Shown here: piece after piece, positions 53,060-63,935 of the stretch
Layout of the letters: the number at the start of each line of letters is the position of its first letter
Numbering within the stretch: position 1 is the stretch's first letter
From: Dimorphilus gyrociliatus
Lineage: Eukaryota > Annelida > Polychaeta > Dinophilidae
Length of the DNA stretch: 64,000 bases
Assembly (NCBI GenBank): GCA_904063045.1
Contig: CAJFCJ010000006.1
Span: forward strand, 1,775,601 to 1,839,600
Direction of reading: 5' to 3'
Notes under the pieces: model-generated
Told to the model about the DNA's origin: nothing
Databases searched by the model: none
What the model saw: only the letters and a program-made list of their open reading frames with translations
Position numbers and translations under genes: made by a program

Positions 53060-55046
53060 ATGGGAATACACGGATTATCGAAATTGATTGCTGATCATGC
53101 TCCTGGTGCAGTGAAGGAAAATGAAATCAAGAACTTTTTTGGTAGAGTATATATTTTAGAATGGTTGAGCGATAATATAGCATTTACGCTTTTTCAGGCA
53201 GAAAAGTGGCCATTGATGCCTCTATGTCAATTTATCAATTTTTAATTGCTGTAAGACAAGAAGGCAATGTTCTCACAAATGCAGATGGTGAAACTACAAG
53301 GTGAATTAATTGAGTTTCCTATAATATTTAATAAATTTTTCAATAATTATTGTTTCTTTCTAACTGTATTGTAATAAATTATTTAAAAAACTAGCCACCT
53401 TATGGGAATGTTTTATCGAACTATTCGTATGGTTGAAAATGGTATAAAACCTGTTTACGTTTTCGATGGAAAACCGCCAGATATGAAATCAGGCGAACTA
53501 TCAAAGAGGAGCGAAAGACGGGAGGAAGCTAAAAAGGCATTAGATAAAGCAGTTGAAACAGGAGATCAAGAGAATGTTGAAAAGTTTGGAAAAAGATTAG
53601 TTAAAGTAACGTCACAGCATAATGATGAATGCAAAAAATTATTAACTTTGATGGGAATCCCTTATGTCAATGTATTTACTAGCTACATGAAAGTAATTTT
53701 CACATAGTAATTCACAATCTCTTAATAGGCTCCTTGCGAAGCTGAAGCTCAATGTGCAGCCTTAGTAAAATCTGGAAAGGTATACGCTACGGGAACAGAA
53801 GATATGGATGCACTTACTTTCGGATCAAATGTTGTATTACGTCATTTGACATTTAGCGAAGCAAGGTAAATCACCTATGACAAAAAAGATATAAAATGTT
53901 CTAAATGAATATATTATATTTGAAAAACCAATAGAAAAGTACCTATAAAAGAATACAATTTGGATGTTCTACTTGATGGATTGGGGCTTTCCCAAGACGA
54001 AGTAAATCTAAACATTAGCTTACTATAATAATAAGACTAATATTTTATAAACTATAGTTTATCGATCTTTGCATTTTACTTGGATGCGATTATTGCGATT
54101 CAATAAGAGGAGTTGGACCCAAAAGAGCTATAGAACTGATAAAGCAGCACAGGAATATTGAAACTATTTTAAAACACCTTGACTCAAAGGTTAGTGCAAG
54201 GCAATAATAAATACAAAGGAAAGACTATATAAAACATTTTTCAAAGAAATATACAATACCGGAAGATTGGATGTTTAAAGAGGCTCGAAAACTATTTCAA
54301 ACTCCGGAAGTTACACATGGCGATGATTTAGAGGTAAGCAAAAAAAACGAAAAACTGGGAATAATATTTCAAATAAGAGTTTTAAAAGAATCTTGTGCTA
54401 ACGCCATCTAAAGTATGATTTTATCTCTATCCTCTTACTTTTTGCACTCAGCTAGCCGATAGCGTTATTCGTTAAGAGTTGATTCAATCAAGGTTATTTA
54501 ATAAAGTAAACTAAAATTCACAATAATTCGCATTTATCGACATAGATAAATCTTCTCTTATAGAAGACTAAGTTTATAATAATTTTATAGGCTACGAAAA
54601 TATGAATATAAAGATTTTCGTATTAAAGGAAGACAACTCTTGTTCTTATTTTTGGGTACGACTTATAAATTGTAGCTTGAAGGCTTTGATGTTGATATTT
54701 TAATACTTTTATAAAGCACTCTTATAATTACAGTTGAAATGGACCGACCCTGATGAAGATAGTCTTGTAAAATTTATGGTTGAAGAAAAGGCTTTTAAGT
54801 AAGAGCAAAAATGCATTCATTATATATATTTATCGTAAAAGTACAAAAATTAATTTTTGCAGCGAGGAGAGAATACGAAATGGAGCTAAGAAACTATCGA
54901 AAGCACGACACGGTTCTACCCAGGGTAGACTAGATAGTTTTTTTAAAGTGACATCCGTTTCGTCAACGAAAAGAAAAGATCCGGAGCAAAAAGGAAACGA
55001 TAAGAAGAAAATGAAGGGTAGAGGAGGCTTCAAAAGAGCTAAATAG
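53060..55046 (+). CDS. FEN1: Flap endonuclease 1
   Basis: A structure-specific 5' nuclease that removes flaps during Okazaki-fragment maturation and long-patch base excision repair. The ATG at 53060 gives [20 protein letters not shown]. Exon 1 ends at 53141 and exon 2 is 53198-53300. Motifs: [14 protein letters not shown] (D34), VYVFDGKPP (D86), [11 protein letters not shown] (E158/E160), [13 protein letters not shown] (D179/D181) and [20 protein letters not shown] (D233, then the helix-hairpin-helix). All seven acidic metal ligands are present. The C-terminus has [12 protein letters not shown], a PCNA-interacting QxxLxxFF box, and a basic tail ending GGFKRAK. About 380 residues over about ten exons. 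The 400-bp intron near 54334-54733 is the longest. Confidence 0.96.
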
Positions 55047-56134
55047 AGCTTTAGCTGTTTTACCAGTATATCCTGTGTAGTTATTAAGAAAAAGTTTTAT
55101 GTTCTTATCCTTATGATTATCAATATTATTACGTTTAAAATATATTGACAAAGTCTAAATATAAATATGTAAAGTTATATTTTTAAAGGGTTATGTTTTT
55201 TAGTGTTTTTTTCCTACCTTATTTATCTATTTATACAAGCTTTTTAAGATAATATTTTACAATTTACATTAATTGCAGAAATATGTCAAATTTTACGATT
55301 ATAGATATAAGTGCGTATAAACAAGATTTCCATTAGGAAATAGATAGTTTCTATATTTTATAACTGTGAAAAATAGCAGATTTATTTCTTTTTTTTTTTT
55401 CATTCTAATTTCATTATTGCTATTAATAACTATCAATAAGACTATTTCAACTACTTAGTCCTACTTAAGTATTTATGGATTTAAAAAAAAGAAAACTTTA
55501 ATAGTTATATACAGTGTACGCGTATTTAGTAAAGTTGTACGTGCGTATCATTTTATTTTGTAAGAACAAATGATTGCCATATAACTATGGTTAGGATATT
55601 GTCATATTTTTCTTTTTTGACTGTTGCCTAGCTATATAGATTACTTCTGAAAAAGAGAAAAAAAGTTACTCAGATTACAGACGAGTTACACATTTTTCTA
55701 GGTAAATAAGCGAAATACTTTAATGAGAAATCAGGTAGAGACTATATAAATAGTTAATTGGATTGCCATTACCTGTTTAACAAGCTTCCATATTTTATAG
55801 GGAAATGGTATCTTATGAGGTCGCTGATAAATGAGATGCTATATGATTGATCAATATAAAAGCTTTTACAATACCTTATCCTTACTTGTGTACTATCGTT
55901 CGAAGCACTGTAGACGGTTACCTATTACTACCTAGTTCTTTATTTCATTAAGTATCAACGTAACTATCTAAATATTTCTATTTAATAGCTACCCTACTTT
56001 ACTTATCTGCTATGGTGTCTTCGCATGATCTACATTCGACATTGTACTCGCTGTCCTCCCTTTTTTTTGATTCTGTCTATCTGTCTCTCTTTATGTCTTT
56101 TTCTATTCCCTCATAAAAAACTGTATACTGTAAT

Positions 56135-56168
<34 letters not shown>

Positions 56169-56181
56169 TATATATACAAGC

Positions 56182-56220
<39 letters not shown>

Positions 56221-56381
56221 CAATCTTTCTATTTTCCCTTTATCTAAACATATATTCAGTTAATTTTTTTTTCTTTTCAGCATCATCCAGCTTTCTTATT
56301 AAACCTCTTGTTTGATCTATTACATATATATATATATACATTTCTTTATTTGGTGTTGAGAAAGAAAACGACTATAAGGGA
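55047..56381. other. Intergenic region, AT-rich
   Basis: 1.33 kb between FEN1 and the selenoprotein gene. Two (TA)n runs at about 56139-56166 and 56188-56217 bracket an ATATACAAGCTTTTTAATAT segment. No gene seen. Confidence 0.55.
56139..56217. repeat. Paired (TA)n microsatellites
   Basis: Two long TA runs separated by about 22 bp. They lie about 165 bp upstream of the selenoprotein start codon. Confidence 0.9.
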
Positions 56382-57095
56382 ATGTCTATAAGATCAGTTA
56401 GAAGATTTGTTGGTATAATTATACATGTAGATTACTGGTAAGTAACCTATGTTATATATATTTTAATAGTGTATTTTAAACAATCTTTAAAAGTGAATTA
56501 AATACACTGTATGAATGTTATTTTAAGGATGACAAGTTATCAAATTAAGACGTTAGACATAAAGCAAATTTAATGACATCCCCTGTCAGGTTGCAGTGTA
56601 AATTAAGACTTTCCTTTTGTTTTTTAGTGTAGTTCTTAATATATCAGTTCTAATTATTAAGTTATATTTGCAATTTATTATTAACTTGTAATATGATATC
56701 ACAGTAGGGGAGAGAGAAAAACAAAGATTATACATATTAATTTTTCAGCTACGCTTGACCATCTTATGGAACAAGATTTTCCGAATTAAAAATTATGCTT
56801 GTGGATAAATTCCCGGGAATACACGTTAAGCACTCTTTTGGCTCCTCTCAAGACACTTTTGAAGTGTTTGTTAACGGCAATCTCATTTACTCTAATGTGC
56901 ATAAAGAACAAAAGGGTTTACCAGAAATCGAAGAGGTTCACCAAAAACATAAAATATAAAATAGCAAAATTTTAATTAACTCTGTTTTTATTTTATTAAT
57001 TTAAATAGATTATTGACATTGTAGAAGAGGAGATTCGAAGATTAACAGTTCAATCAACTGGTAGAAGAAGGAGTAGTGCTTGCTTTATTCTCTAA
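56382..57095 (+). CDS. SelW/MIEN1-family selenoprotein with CxxU motif and CaaX box
   Basis: Three exons: 56382-56437, 56749-56935, 57009-57095; 109 residues. Exon 1 reads MSIRSVRRFVGIIIHVDY and splits a cysteine codon (TG/C). Exon 2 continues YA, then an in-frame TGA (56756-56758), then PSYGTRFSELKIMLVDKFPG, with TFEVFVNGNLIYSN. Exon 3 gives IIDIVEEEIRRLTVQ ... RRRSSACFIL. The pattern beta-strand-CxxU/C-helix-FPG...FEVxVNGxLIxS is the Rdx (SelW, SelT, MIEN1) thioredoxin-like fold. The TGA sits exactly at the second position of the redox pair, as in SelW. MIEN1 has the same length and a prenylated C-terminal CVIL; here it is CFIL. A SECIS-like hairpin follows 33 bp after the stop. The remaining frame is open with phase-consistent splicing, so readthrough as selenocysteine is much more likely than a pseudogene. 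Conventional calling would start at the internal ATG after the TGA. It is probably a membrane-tethered thiol/selenol redox protein. Confidence 0.87.
56756..56758 (+). other. In-frame TGA predicted to encode selenocysteine
   Basis: Preceded by codons for C-Y-A, giving CYAU, the CxxU redox motif of the SelW family. It is the only stop in the 109-codon spliced frame. Confidence 0.85.
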
Positions 57096-57127
57096 CAGAA
57101 GGAAGCAAAGGAATATGAGATAAGGTG

Positions 57128-57204
57128 TGTTGCTTTTGAAATTATGACGGTCGGGATGGAAATTCTGAACAGAGGCGTCACGACCTGACGTCACTTCAGC
57201 AGCC
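57128..57204 (+). promoter_or_regulatory. SECIS element candidate (form II) in 3' UTR
   Basis: The core quartet ATGA is at 57144-57147 and its partner TGAC at 57186-57189. Twelve nucleotides separate the quartet from the conserved A-run (57160-57162). The helix between them pairs GGTCG (57149-57153) with CGACC (57181-57185), then GATG (55-58) with CGTC (76-79) around one mismatch. The apical part has TCTG-AA-CAGA, a small extra stem that makes it form II. Lower flanks also pair: TGC...GAA with TTC...GCA. This is the standard eukaryotic SECIS architecture bound by SBP2. Confidence 0.85.
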
Positions 57205-58304
57205 TATCTTATCACTAATATTTATTTGGCAATTATCCAAACTGGAGCCTTTCAACTGATTACTATATGAGAGAGCAGGGAAAAAGGATAGTGTGTAATC
57301 CCTTCTCTTCTAGTTATACATGCTTTATGTGAGTGAGATGTGTATGCTTTATTTGGAGTAGTGCCTAATAATTCTTCTTTTTTGGTTATAATCACGCAGA
57401 AATGTTTCCAAGAACGCGAAACAATATTCTAACTAAATGTCTTAATCGCCTTTTAAGTAAAAAATACAGAATTTCCCTGCAATTTATCAGTTATTTCTCT
57501 TTTTTGCTTAGAAAATGTCAATAAAAGTATTCTTTTAGATAAACCATTTATAAGTTTTACGAAAAGGTGACAAGAGGAAAATCAATATGGACTAGTTTTT
57601 AACCTCACTAATTAAAAGAATACCTATTAAGCAAATCAAATAGCATCTAGGGAAATATAGAAACAATATTACAAGTTCAACATTCAATTTTAAATAAAAA
57701 ATTAAACGCCGACCGTAACTATAGAATTCGATTAAGCGTATCTTTATCATATACACAGCAGGTTGTACTAATATATTATTATCATTTTATGTTCTATAAT
57801 ATACTACTACAAGTTATCAAACACCTTTCTCTGAAAGAAAGAAGAAATCAGGATTTTTTTATCATTTGTCTTTTATAGCGAAGTATGCATTTTCTTTAGT
57901 TTATCTCTTCAAGAAAAAATTAAAGGAATAGTAGAACAAAAATAAAACACAAACTTAAGTTTAAACATCTTTTTCATAGGGAACAAAAAACAACTTTTTA
58001 GATGTGTTAGCGAGATTTTTTGGAGGAGAAAACAGAATAAAAATAGCATAAAACTTTCTAATGAGAAGGAAGGTAGGGTAGGGGTGAGGAGGAGCACTTC
58101 ATTGGAACGATAAATTATTCAAGTTGATTATGATTAATAGAATGACTTACGCACATTTACAAATATCTATGTGTAGTAATTTGTAAGGCTAATACATAAA
58201 TAAGCCGCTTTTAATAATCATGATACAAATGATGAATATAATAGGATTAATAAATCCTCTCCGCTGGAGTTTTATAAATAAAGATATATTTTTTGAGATT
58301 GTTT
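57205..58304. other. Convergent intergenic region, selenoprotein / FRS2-like
   Basis: 1.1 kb, AT-rich. A 39-codon frame starting near 57402 has no features. It probably holds the 3' UTR ends. Confidence 0.5.
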
Positions 58305-59051
58305 TCAGCTTGTTTCAGCTCCTGATGCTGAAGTATAAGTCGTTGATAGAGCTGCCGTTCGTTCGAAATCTATGGTCGCGTAGCCTTCAGTCAATTGATT
58401 AGAACCACAACTTTTTGGTGAGGCTGGCGTTGATGGCTGGGTCGCTTCTGGCGTATTGTTCAAGTCAAGTTCGATATATTGAAGAGCAGTTGTCGATATC
58501 GGTGCAGGGGTTGAAACATTTGTATAAGTCGTTCTACTGGCTGGCACACTAGTATTGACGTTGACGTATTGTCCCCTTTCGTCCTCTGATAATTGAGAAT
58601 ATGATACTCTGCCACTTTCCGTTGTTGCGGTCATCGTATTCACATAATTGTGGGCTGTCGTGCCTCCTCCATCTTCACCATTTCTATCAATGTCATGCTC
58701 ATCCAGACCACCGTTTCGTAGTTCAACAGCTGCACCCGCTAAACCATCAGAGTTTATAGATTCTTGCACTAAATTAAAGAGACGCTCCGCTTCTTTACAT
58801 TTAAATGCGTAAATTCCAGCTCCAGTAGGTGACCTCCGTCCACATTCGAAAGAAAACATATTCGATTGATAGCCATATCTTCTTAAGCACCTTAGAGGCC
58901 AGTTCATTTTTTCTCTATGTTTCTGATGTAGAACCAATTCATCGCCAGTTACTTCGAAACGTCCTTTATGTTTTAAAGTTCCATCTTGATCCAGATTGTA
59001 AACCTTAAATAAGCTATCAGAAGCACCCGGTTTGCCGTTGCTGCAGCCCAT
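58305..59051 (-). CDS. FRS2: FGF-receptor-substrate-like docking protein (compact FRS2/3)
   Basis: A membrane-anchored adaptor linking FGF and neurotrophin receptors to Ras/MAPK. A single uninterrupted 248-codon exon. MGCSNGK at the N-terminus is a myristoylation signal (Gly2) with an adjacent cysteine. The PTB domain spans about residues 14-105 with LFKVYNLDQDGTL, LRCLRRYGYQSNMFSFECGR and GIYAFKCKEAERLFNLVQE, near-identical to the FRS2 core. The tail has Grb2-type YxN sites (NYVNTM, QYVNVN, TYTNVS) and two SHP2-type sites, LQYIELDL and EGYATIDFERTAAL, which match the C-terminus of vertebrate FRS2 (LNYIQVDL, LYAVIDIERTAAM). The protein is half the vertebrate length (about 508 residues): the linker is reduced but the phosphotyrosine sites are kept. 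The start is at 59051, preceded by noncoding AT-rich DNA. Confidence 0.9.
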   Translation of the reverse strand: MGCSNGKPGASDSLFKVYNLDQDGTLKHKGRFEVTGDELVLHQKHREKMNWPLRCLRRYGYQSNMFSFECGRRSPTGAGIYAFKCKEAERLFNLVQESINSDGLAGAAVELRNGGLDEHDIDRNGEDGGGTTAHNYVNTMTATTESGRVSYSQLSEDERGQYVNVNTSVPASRTTYTNVSTPAPISTTALQYIELDLNNTPEATQPSTPASPKSCGSNQLTEGYATIDFERTAALSTTYTSASGAETS

Positions 59052-62000
59052 CTGTATGCAAAAAAGCGAACACCCGCCTTTATTTAATTAATGCAACTCT
59101 GCATACGCCAGTAGCTATCATTCGGCCATGCAATACCGGATTGCAAGAATTATACTACATGTTATATATGCAAAATCTATACGTTGATAAGAATAGCTAA
59201 AATCATGAATATATATATATATATATATTTAAAAGCATGCTTTTTTAGACTGTAGGTAGACGGACAATATGTTTAATTAAATACCTTATATTTCAATAAA
59301 ATACAACTATTTCTAGGTATTATCTGCTTATATATGCATATATCAAACCACAAAATATAAAACTATTCATATGTATTGCGCTACTGTTTATATTTAGTTA
59401 TATAAATATGAGTTTCTATACAAATGAGTCCTGTGCTAAGTCTTATTACTTCTGATAATAACTTCTATTGGCGACACGTCATTAGTATTTTACCTTTCAA
59501 AAGTTATATTTGTTAATTTTGATAGAGAATGTTATGGAAAAAGTAGTCTAGAAAATACAACATCATTCTAAAAGTAGTCGAATAACCTCGTTAAGCTACG
59601 AAAAGCAGCAGACTGCTGTGCCATTTACTATATCTCTTTTTTTCCTATTCATCCAACATTTAGATACCCTAGCAAGAGAGTAGGCGTTTCGCATACATTT
59701 TATCTTTAATACTATCTCTCAGGCAGCTTTTACAGTTTTATACAATAGATGAGAATAATTGTAAAGGAAAAACATCTTCGGCAGACGTGACTGACAGAAT
59801 GAGAGTAAAAAAATCACGAAGTCATCAATTTCCATGATGCTTATCGGTTGTATTTGTTAGAGTAGATCCGTTGGAATGCTTTACTAGATGCTATTTTAAG
59901 AAACTATAAGTTAAACTTACGATTTTCCAATCGAAAATCAAATTTGCAGCGTTAGAAGCGCCATGTTGTGTGACCTCTGACCTGTCTCGTTTTCGATTTC
60001 ACAGAATCAGCGCCACCTACCGCCTATCTTACTAACAAATATATATGTATAGTGTTGAAAGTGCCAAAACTGTTTGATAAAATAGCTATAAAAAGTCTTT
60101 AGTACTTAAAGTAAAGAAATATAAAAAGAGAAAGATCAAGTAAAAGTAAATGAAAAGAGATGTAAAAATATATAAAAAAATTACAATGTTAACAACCGAA
60201 TATAGCATAAAAGAAAACTTATAAATATTTTACGATTTCTTTAATTCAATAATTCATATCGACTTTTCATAGAGAATATTAAAGCAATAATCCCATGAAT
60301 TGGTAAGAATGTAAAGAATAGAAAAGTTTTAATAAATAAAAATTCTATAATTTAACAATTAGAAATATTTGAAAAAGTCAGAACTAAAAGAGGAAAAGCA
60401 AACGATTAGTGACGATTTTTTAAGTAGAATAATAAATTAGTGTATATAAATATAATTGTATTGCAAACAAAATGCTTTATTCTTTATAATTGCTAGGCAA
60501 AATCATCATTTTTTACTATTAATATTACATAAATAGATATGTATAAACCTTTTATTTATAGATACTTTACATGTATGATACATTTTATATATTTGCTTTC
60601 TTTTGTTATTTAAAAAGGAATGTGACATTTACATATTAAAAACAAGAAAATAGACTAGCTACATTTAATGCGAATAAATTGAATGATAAGAATACTTTGC
60701 GAGATTAATCTCTACCACTTCCTCTTTTCTTTCCAAGAGGCCTATGAATACAACGTACACTCCAGTCTAAGTATTTCTTAATGTTTCATGTCATTCCCTC
60801 ACTACCTAGATATAGTAATATCTTTGAAAACCGGCACATAGAGGGCTGATATATATATGAGTATAAGTATCTCGTATCTTCTTAAGAATAATAGCGAATA
60901 GATAGATAAAAAGCTATTTAATTAGTTTTGTTATGCCTCTTACTAAAAGGTGAATATAGTGAACGCTCTCTTTTTATCTATTTAAAAATGAATTAAAAAG
61001 TTTTATTTGCTATTTTTCATTGATTCTTTTATTACTGATCAACATATGTGTGTGTTTTTATGTACAATATATATATATATTCATTACTTTGTTGAAGCTA
61101 AAGAAGAATTATACGATAAAATTTGCAATAGTTCCAAGAAGCTGTAATTGCTAATTTCAATCTATAAAACGTTAGTTCTTCTTTGGTATGTTACGCCATC
61201 TGAAATAGATTTTTTATAGAAGCTAGAAACAATACCTTAGTAAATAGCGTTTAAATTAATATTAATAATATTGTATAGGTTTATTTTGAAAAAGCTGTGT
61301 GTTCTTGTTATATTCAATCTTATTTGCATTGTAATCTTAGTAATTAGAAAAGTTTTTAAAGCAGAATTTAATGACGATATTCTTATTTTTATATGACAGA
61401 AACGAAAATAAATAATAATAACTAATAAGAAAGAATAATAAAACCAAATAAATAAAAAAATATTGTCCATATTACATAAATATAACATGATAGAGCAGTA
61501 TCTGTTTTACAATGTATATATATATATATATATATTTATTTATATATATATATTAATAAACAATATTAAATTAAAAAATTTAAAATTTAAATAGTTAACA
61601 GTATTTCTTTCACAAGCCGAAAATTTAGACATAAAATATGCAATTAATCAGCTTAGTGATACGAACTACAAAATAATCAATAAGTGTAATACGGTTGTAC
61701 TAAAATTAGGTCTGCATTAAATATAGAAATAATTAATAATTTTTGAATAGGTTGAGTGAGAGGTTACAAATTAAGAAAAAAACAGATACAGAGAAAGAGA
61801 TAATAATTTACCTCAGATGATAATAGTAGCTTTGTCGGACAAGTCCTAGATGTTTCTAATTTTCTGTGTCTCTTTTTCCTTTCTATTTCTAACTTTCTTT
61901 TTGTTAAGTATCGCCAAATAAAAACTATAACTAATTGCATTGAAAATTATATGCATTGTTTGTTGCCAAGACTCAATCATATAGATTAGTTATGAAATAA

Positions 62001-62133
62001 AACAAATATCTCTTTTTCACATGCATTGGGTATTTTAGCAATATGCTACCTTTATGCACCATTCTATGCTTACAAACTTAAACATAAAGAGTGTACATAT
62101 ACTGTACACTGTATATAGCATATATATGTAATA

Positions 62134-62185
<52 letters not shown>

Positions 62186-62666
62186 TTACTTTCAATTACA
62201 ATCTCAGCATACATTTTGCAGAGAGGTAAAACCTTTAAATGACAAAGTGTGCTGACGAATAAAGTTACCGATAAATCCTAATATTTAAATAGGTAGAGAA
62301 AGAGGTAAACATGGGAGTATTTAAAATCCTTGTCTTATCAGCATCATGGTTTTTTTTATATCAGAATACTGAAGAATATGGACCCTACTTAAGGATAAAC
62401 GAAAATTCAAAGCATATATATACTGTATATATATATATATATATATATAAAAATGCATTTTCCATTATATGTGCATTTATATCATATAATGTGAAGCTAT
62501 AGGTTTAAAATATCCTAATTTTTTTTTACTGCCAAACAAGAAACAAAATAATTCTAAATTCTTAATTTAGAAAATTTCATTATCAGCAATATTCGAGTTT
62601 ATATAAAATTATTAATAATTTAAATAATATATCTTAGAGGGGTTTCTCTAATGTTTTTACTCTCTG
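59052..62666. other. 3.6-kb gene-poor region
   Basis: It lies upstream of the FRS2-like gene and downstream of the desaturase. AT-rich, with TA tracts at about 59212-59228, 61514-61534, 62139-62181 and 62421-62448, ACTGTATA palindromes near 62097-62117, and one AGGTGGCGCT core (60018-60009, minus). No gene supported; the open frame at 62311-62502 runs through TA repeats and is rejected. Confidence 0.55.
62139..62181. repeat. (TA)n microsatellite
   Basis: A long, nearly perfect TA run, the longest in the window. Confidence 0.92.
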
Positions 62667-63935
62667 CTAATAAAAGCTGAGTTTATAATGTGTGCCACAG
62701 GTTTTCAAATGGCTAAGAGTTCTTATCAATGCTCTTGTCATGGAGCATGAATCGTATTCAATATCGTATTTTTCGCAGACCTTTCTCACGTATTTAGATG
62801 CCTCTCTCAAGTGACGTCTTCCCAAAAGAGGGTAGAGATGATGTTCAATATGATAGTTTAATCCACCATAATACCAATCCAACCAAGTTGGACTATCAAT
62901 ATTCATATTAGATCCTATTTGAAATCTATACCATGAATCTTTATGAAACTCACTAACTTCATTGAATTCTTTGCAATAGTGAGACAATATTAATTGAAAG
63001 TGGAATACACCTTCAACGCTAGCTGCAATACAATAGAAAAAAATTCTTTCCTTCCAGTTAGGCAAAAGGGACAACATTAGTATCATCCAACACCAATGTC
63101 CGACTATAGCAATCCATTCATACCATCTTCTCTCAACACGGTAACTATCAAATATAATTTCTGCTCTACCGATAAAGGTAACCATAGGGATAAAAGTAAA
63201 ATGTTGAATTTTAACCAAACACCATTGAAGGAGACCACCAAACAGTGGATATAGCTTTTCATTTTGAGCCCACACGCTCTCCCACATTTGGGGATCAGCA
63301 AATCGGCGTTCAGAGTCGACAGTGTTGGTCATCATGTGATGAACAATGTGTTCATCTCTCCACCAATGAGCCGAAAAGCCAAAATTAAATGTTCCTAGGA
63401 TTAATCCAGCAAAACGATCTCTAAATCCGTTTCGAAAGACGGTCGTATGCATGCATTCGTGCATGAGAAAGCCAGTTTGTTGCCAAAAAAAAGCAAGTAC
63501 AACTCCAGCCGCCATATGGGCATAAAAATTCTCACTCAGTAATAATGTCCCCCATACAATTGTCCACAGAGAATAAACAAAGAGTAGCTTACCAGCATAG
63601 AACGTCCACGATGTTTCAAACCAACCTTTTGATTTAAAAAGATTAAGTAGTTCTACGAATTCCTTATCGGCTGGGTGTCTCTCTTTCATTTGATAGGTTC
63701 CAACTGGACGCCATCTTTTCAAAACCCCTTTATGTCCATTAGACAGAAAGACGTCTGTGGCATCCTTACCAACAAATTCTTCAATTATTGGTCCACCTGG
63801 ATGTATCTTTATAAAGTTGGTCACATCGTACCAATTGCCATTCACGCCCACTAATTTCTTTCCCGATTTCAGCAGGTCGTCCGATTCAGTTACAAGTTGA
63901 CTAGTATCTCTAGAGCGAAGTTCGGTCGGTGGCAT
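62667..63935 (-). CDS. Cytochrome b5-fusion fatty-acid/sphingolipid front-end desaturase
   Basis: A membrane di-iron desaturase with an N-terminal cytochrome b5 electron donor. The b5 domain (about residues 20-85) has NWYDVTNFIKIHPGGPIIEE, the HPGG heme motif, and the second heme histidine in SNGHKG. Histidine boxes follow: GFLMHECMHTTVF (HxxxH), WWRDEHIVHHMMTNT (HxxHH) and NYHIEHHLYPLLGRRHL (HxxHH, where front-end enzymes usually have QxxHH). Four or more hydrophobic segments lie around them. One long exon of 422 codons from the ATG at 63935. A splice acceptor (tttatag) about 20 bp further upstream suggests a 5' exon outside the window, so the true start may differ. Regioselectivity (delta-5/6/8 or sphingolipid) cannot be read. 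The HECMH first box and H in the third box are unlike vertebrate FADS2. Confidence 0.85.
   Translation of the reverse strand: MPPTELRSRDTSQLVTESDDLLKSGKKLVGVNGNWYDVTNFIKIHPGGPIIEEFVGKDATDVFLSNGHKGVLKRWRPVGTYQMKERHPADKEFVELLNLFKSKGWFETSWTFYAGKLLFVYSLWTIVWGTLLLSENFYAHMAAGVVLAFFWQQTGFLMHECMHTTVFRNGFRDRFAGLILGTFNFGFSAHWWRDEHIVHHMMTNTVDSERRFADPQMWESVWAQNEKLYPLFGGLLQWCLVKIQHFTFIPMVTFIGRAEIIFDSYRVERRWYEWIAIVGHWCWMILMLSLLPNWKERIFFYCIAASVEGVFHFQLILSHYCKEFNEVSEFHKDSWYRFQIGSNMNIDSPTWLDWYYGGLNYHIEHHLYPLLGRRHLREASKYVRKVCEKYDIEYDSCSMTRALIRTLSHLKTCGTHYKLSFY

Noticed and set aside
56800-56935. Internal ATG start that would avoid the TGA in the small redox gene
   Set aside because: It would remove the first beta-strand and the redox motif of the fold, whereas the upstream exon splices in phase and a SECIS is present.
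57402-57521. 39-codon frame after the SECIS element
   Set aside because: No homology or motif; lies in the probable 3' UTR.
62311-62502. Plus-strand frame starting MGVFKILVLSASWFFLY
   Set aside because: Looks like a signal peptide, but the rest is translated (TA)n repeat; no exon continues it.
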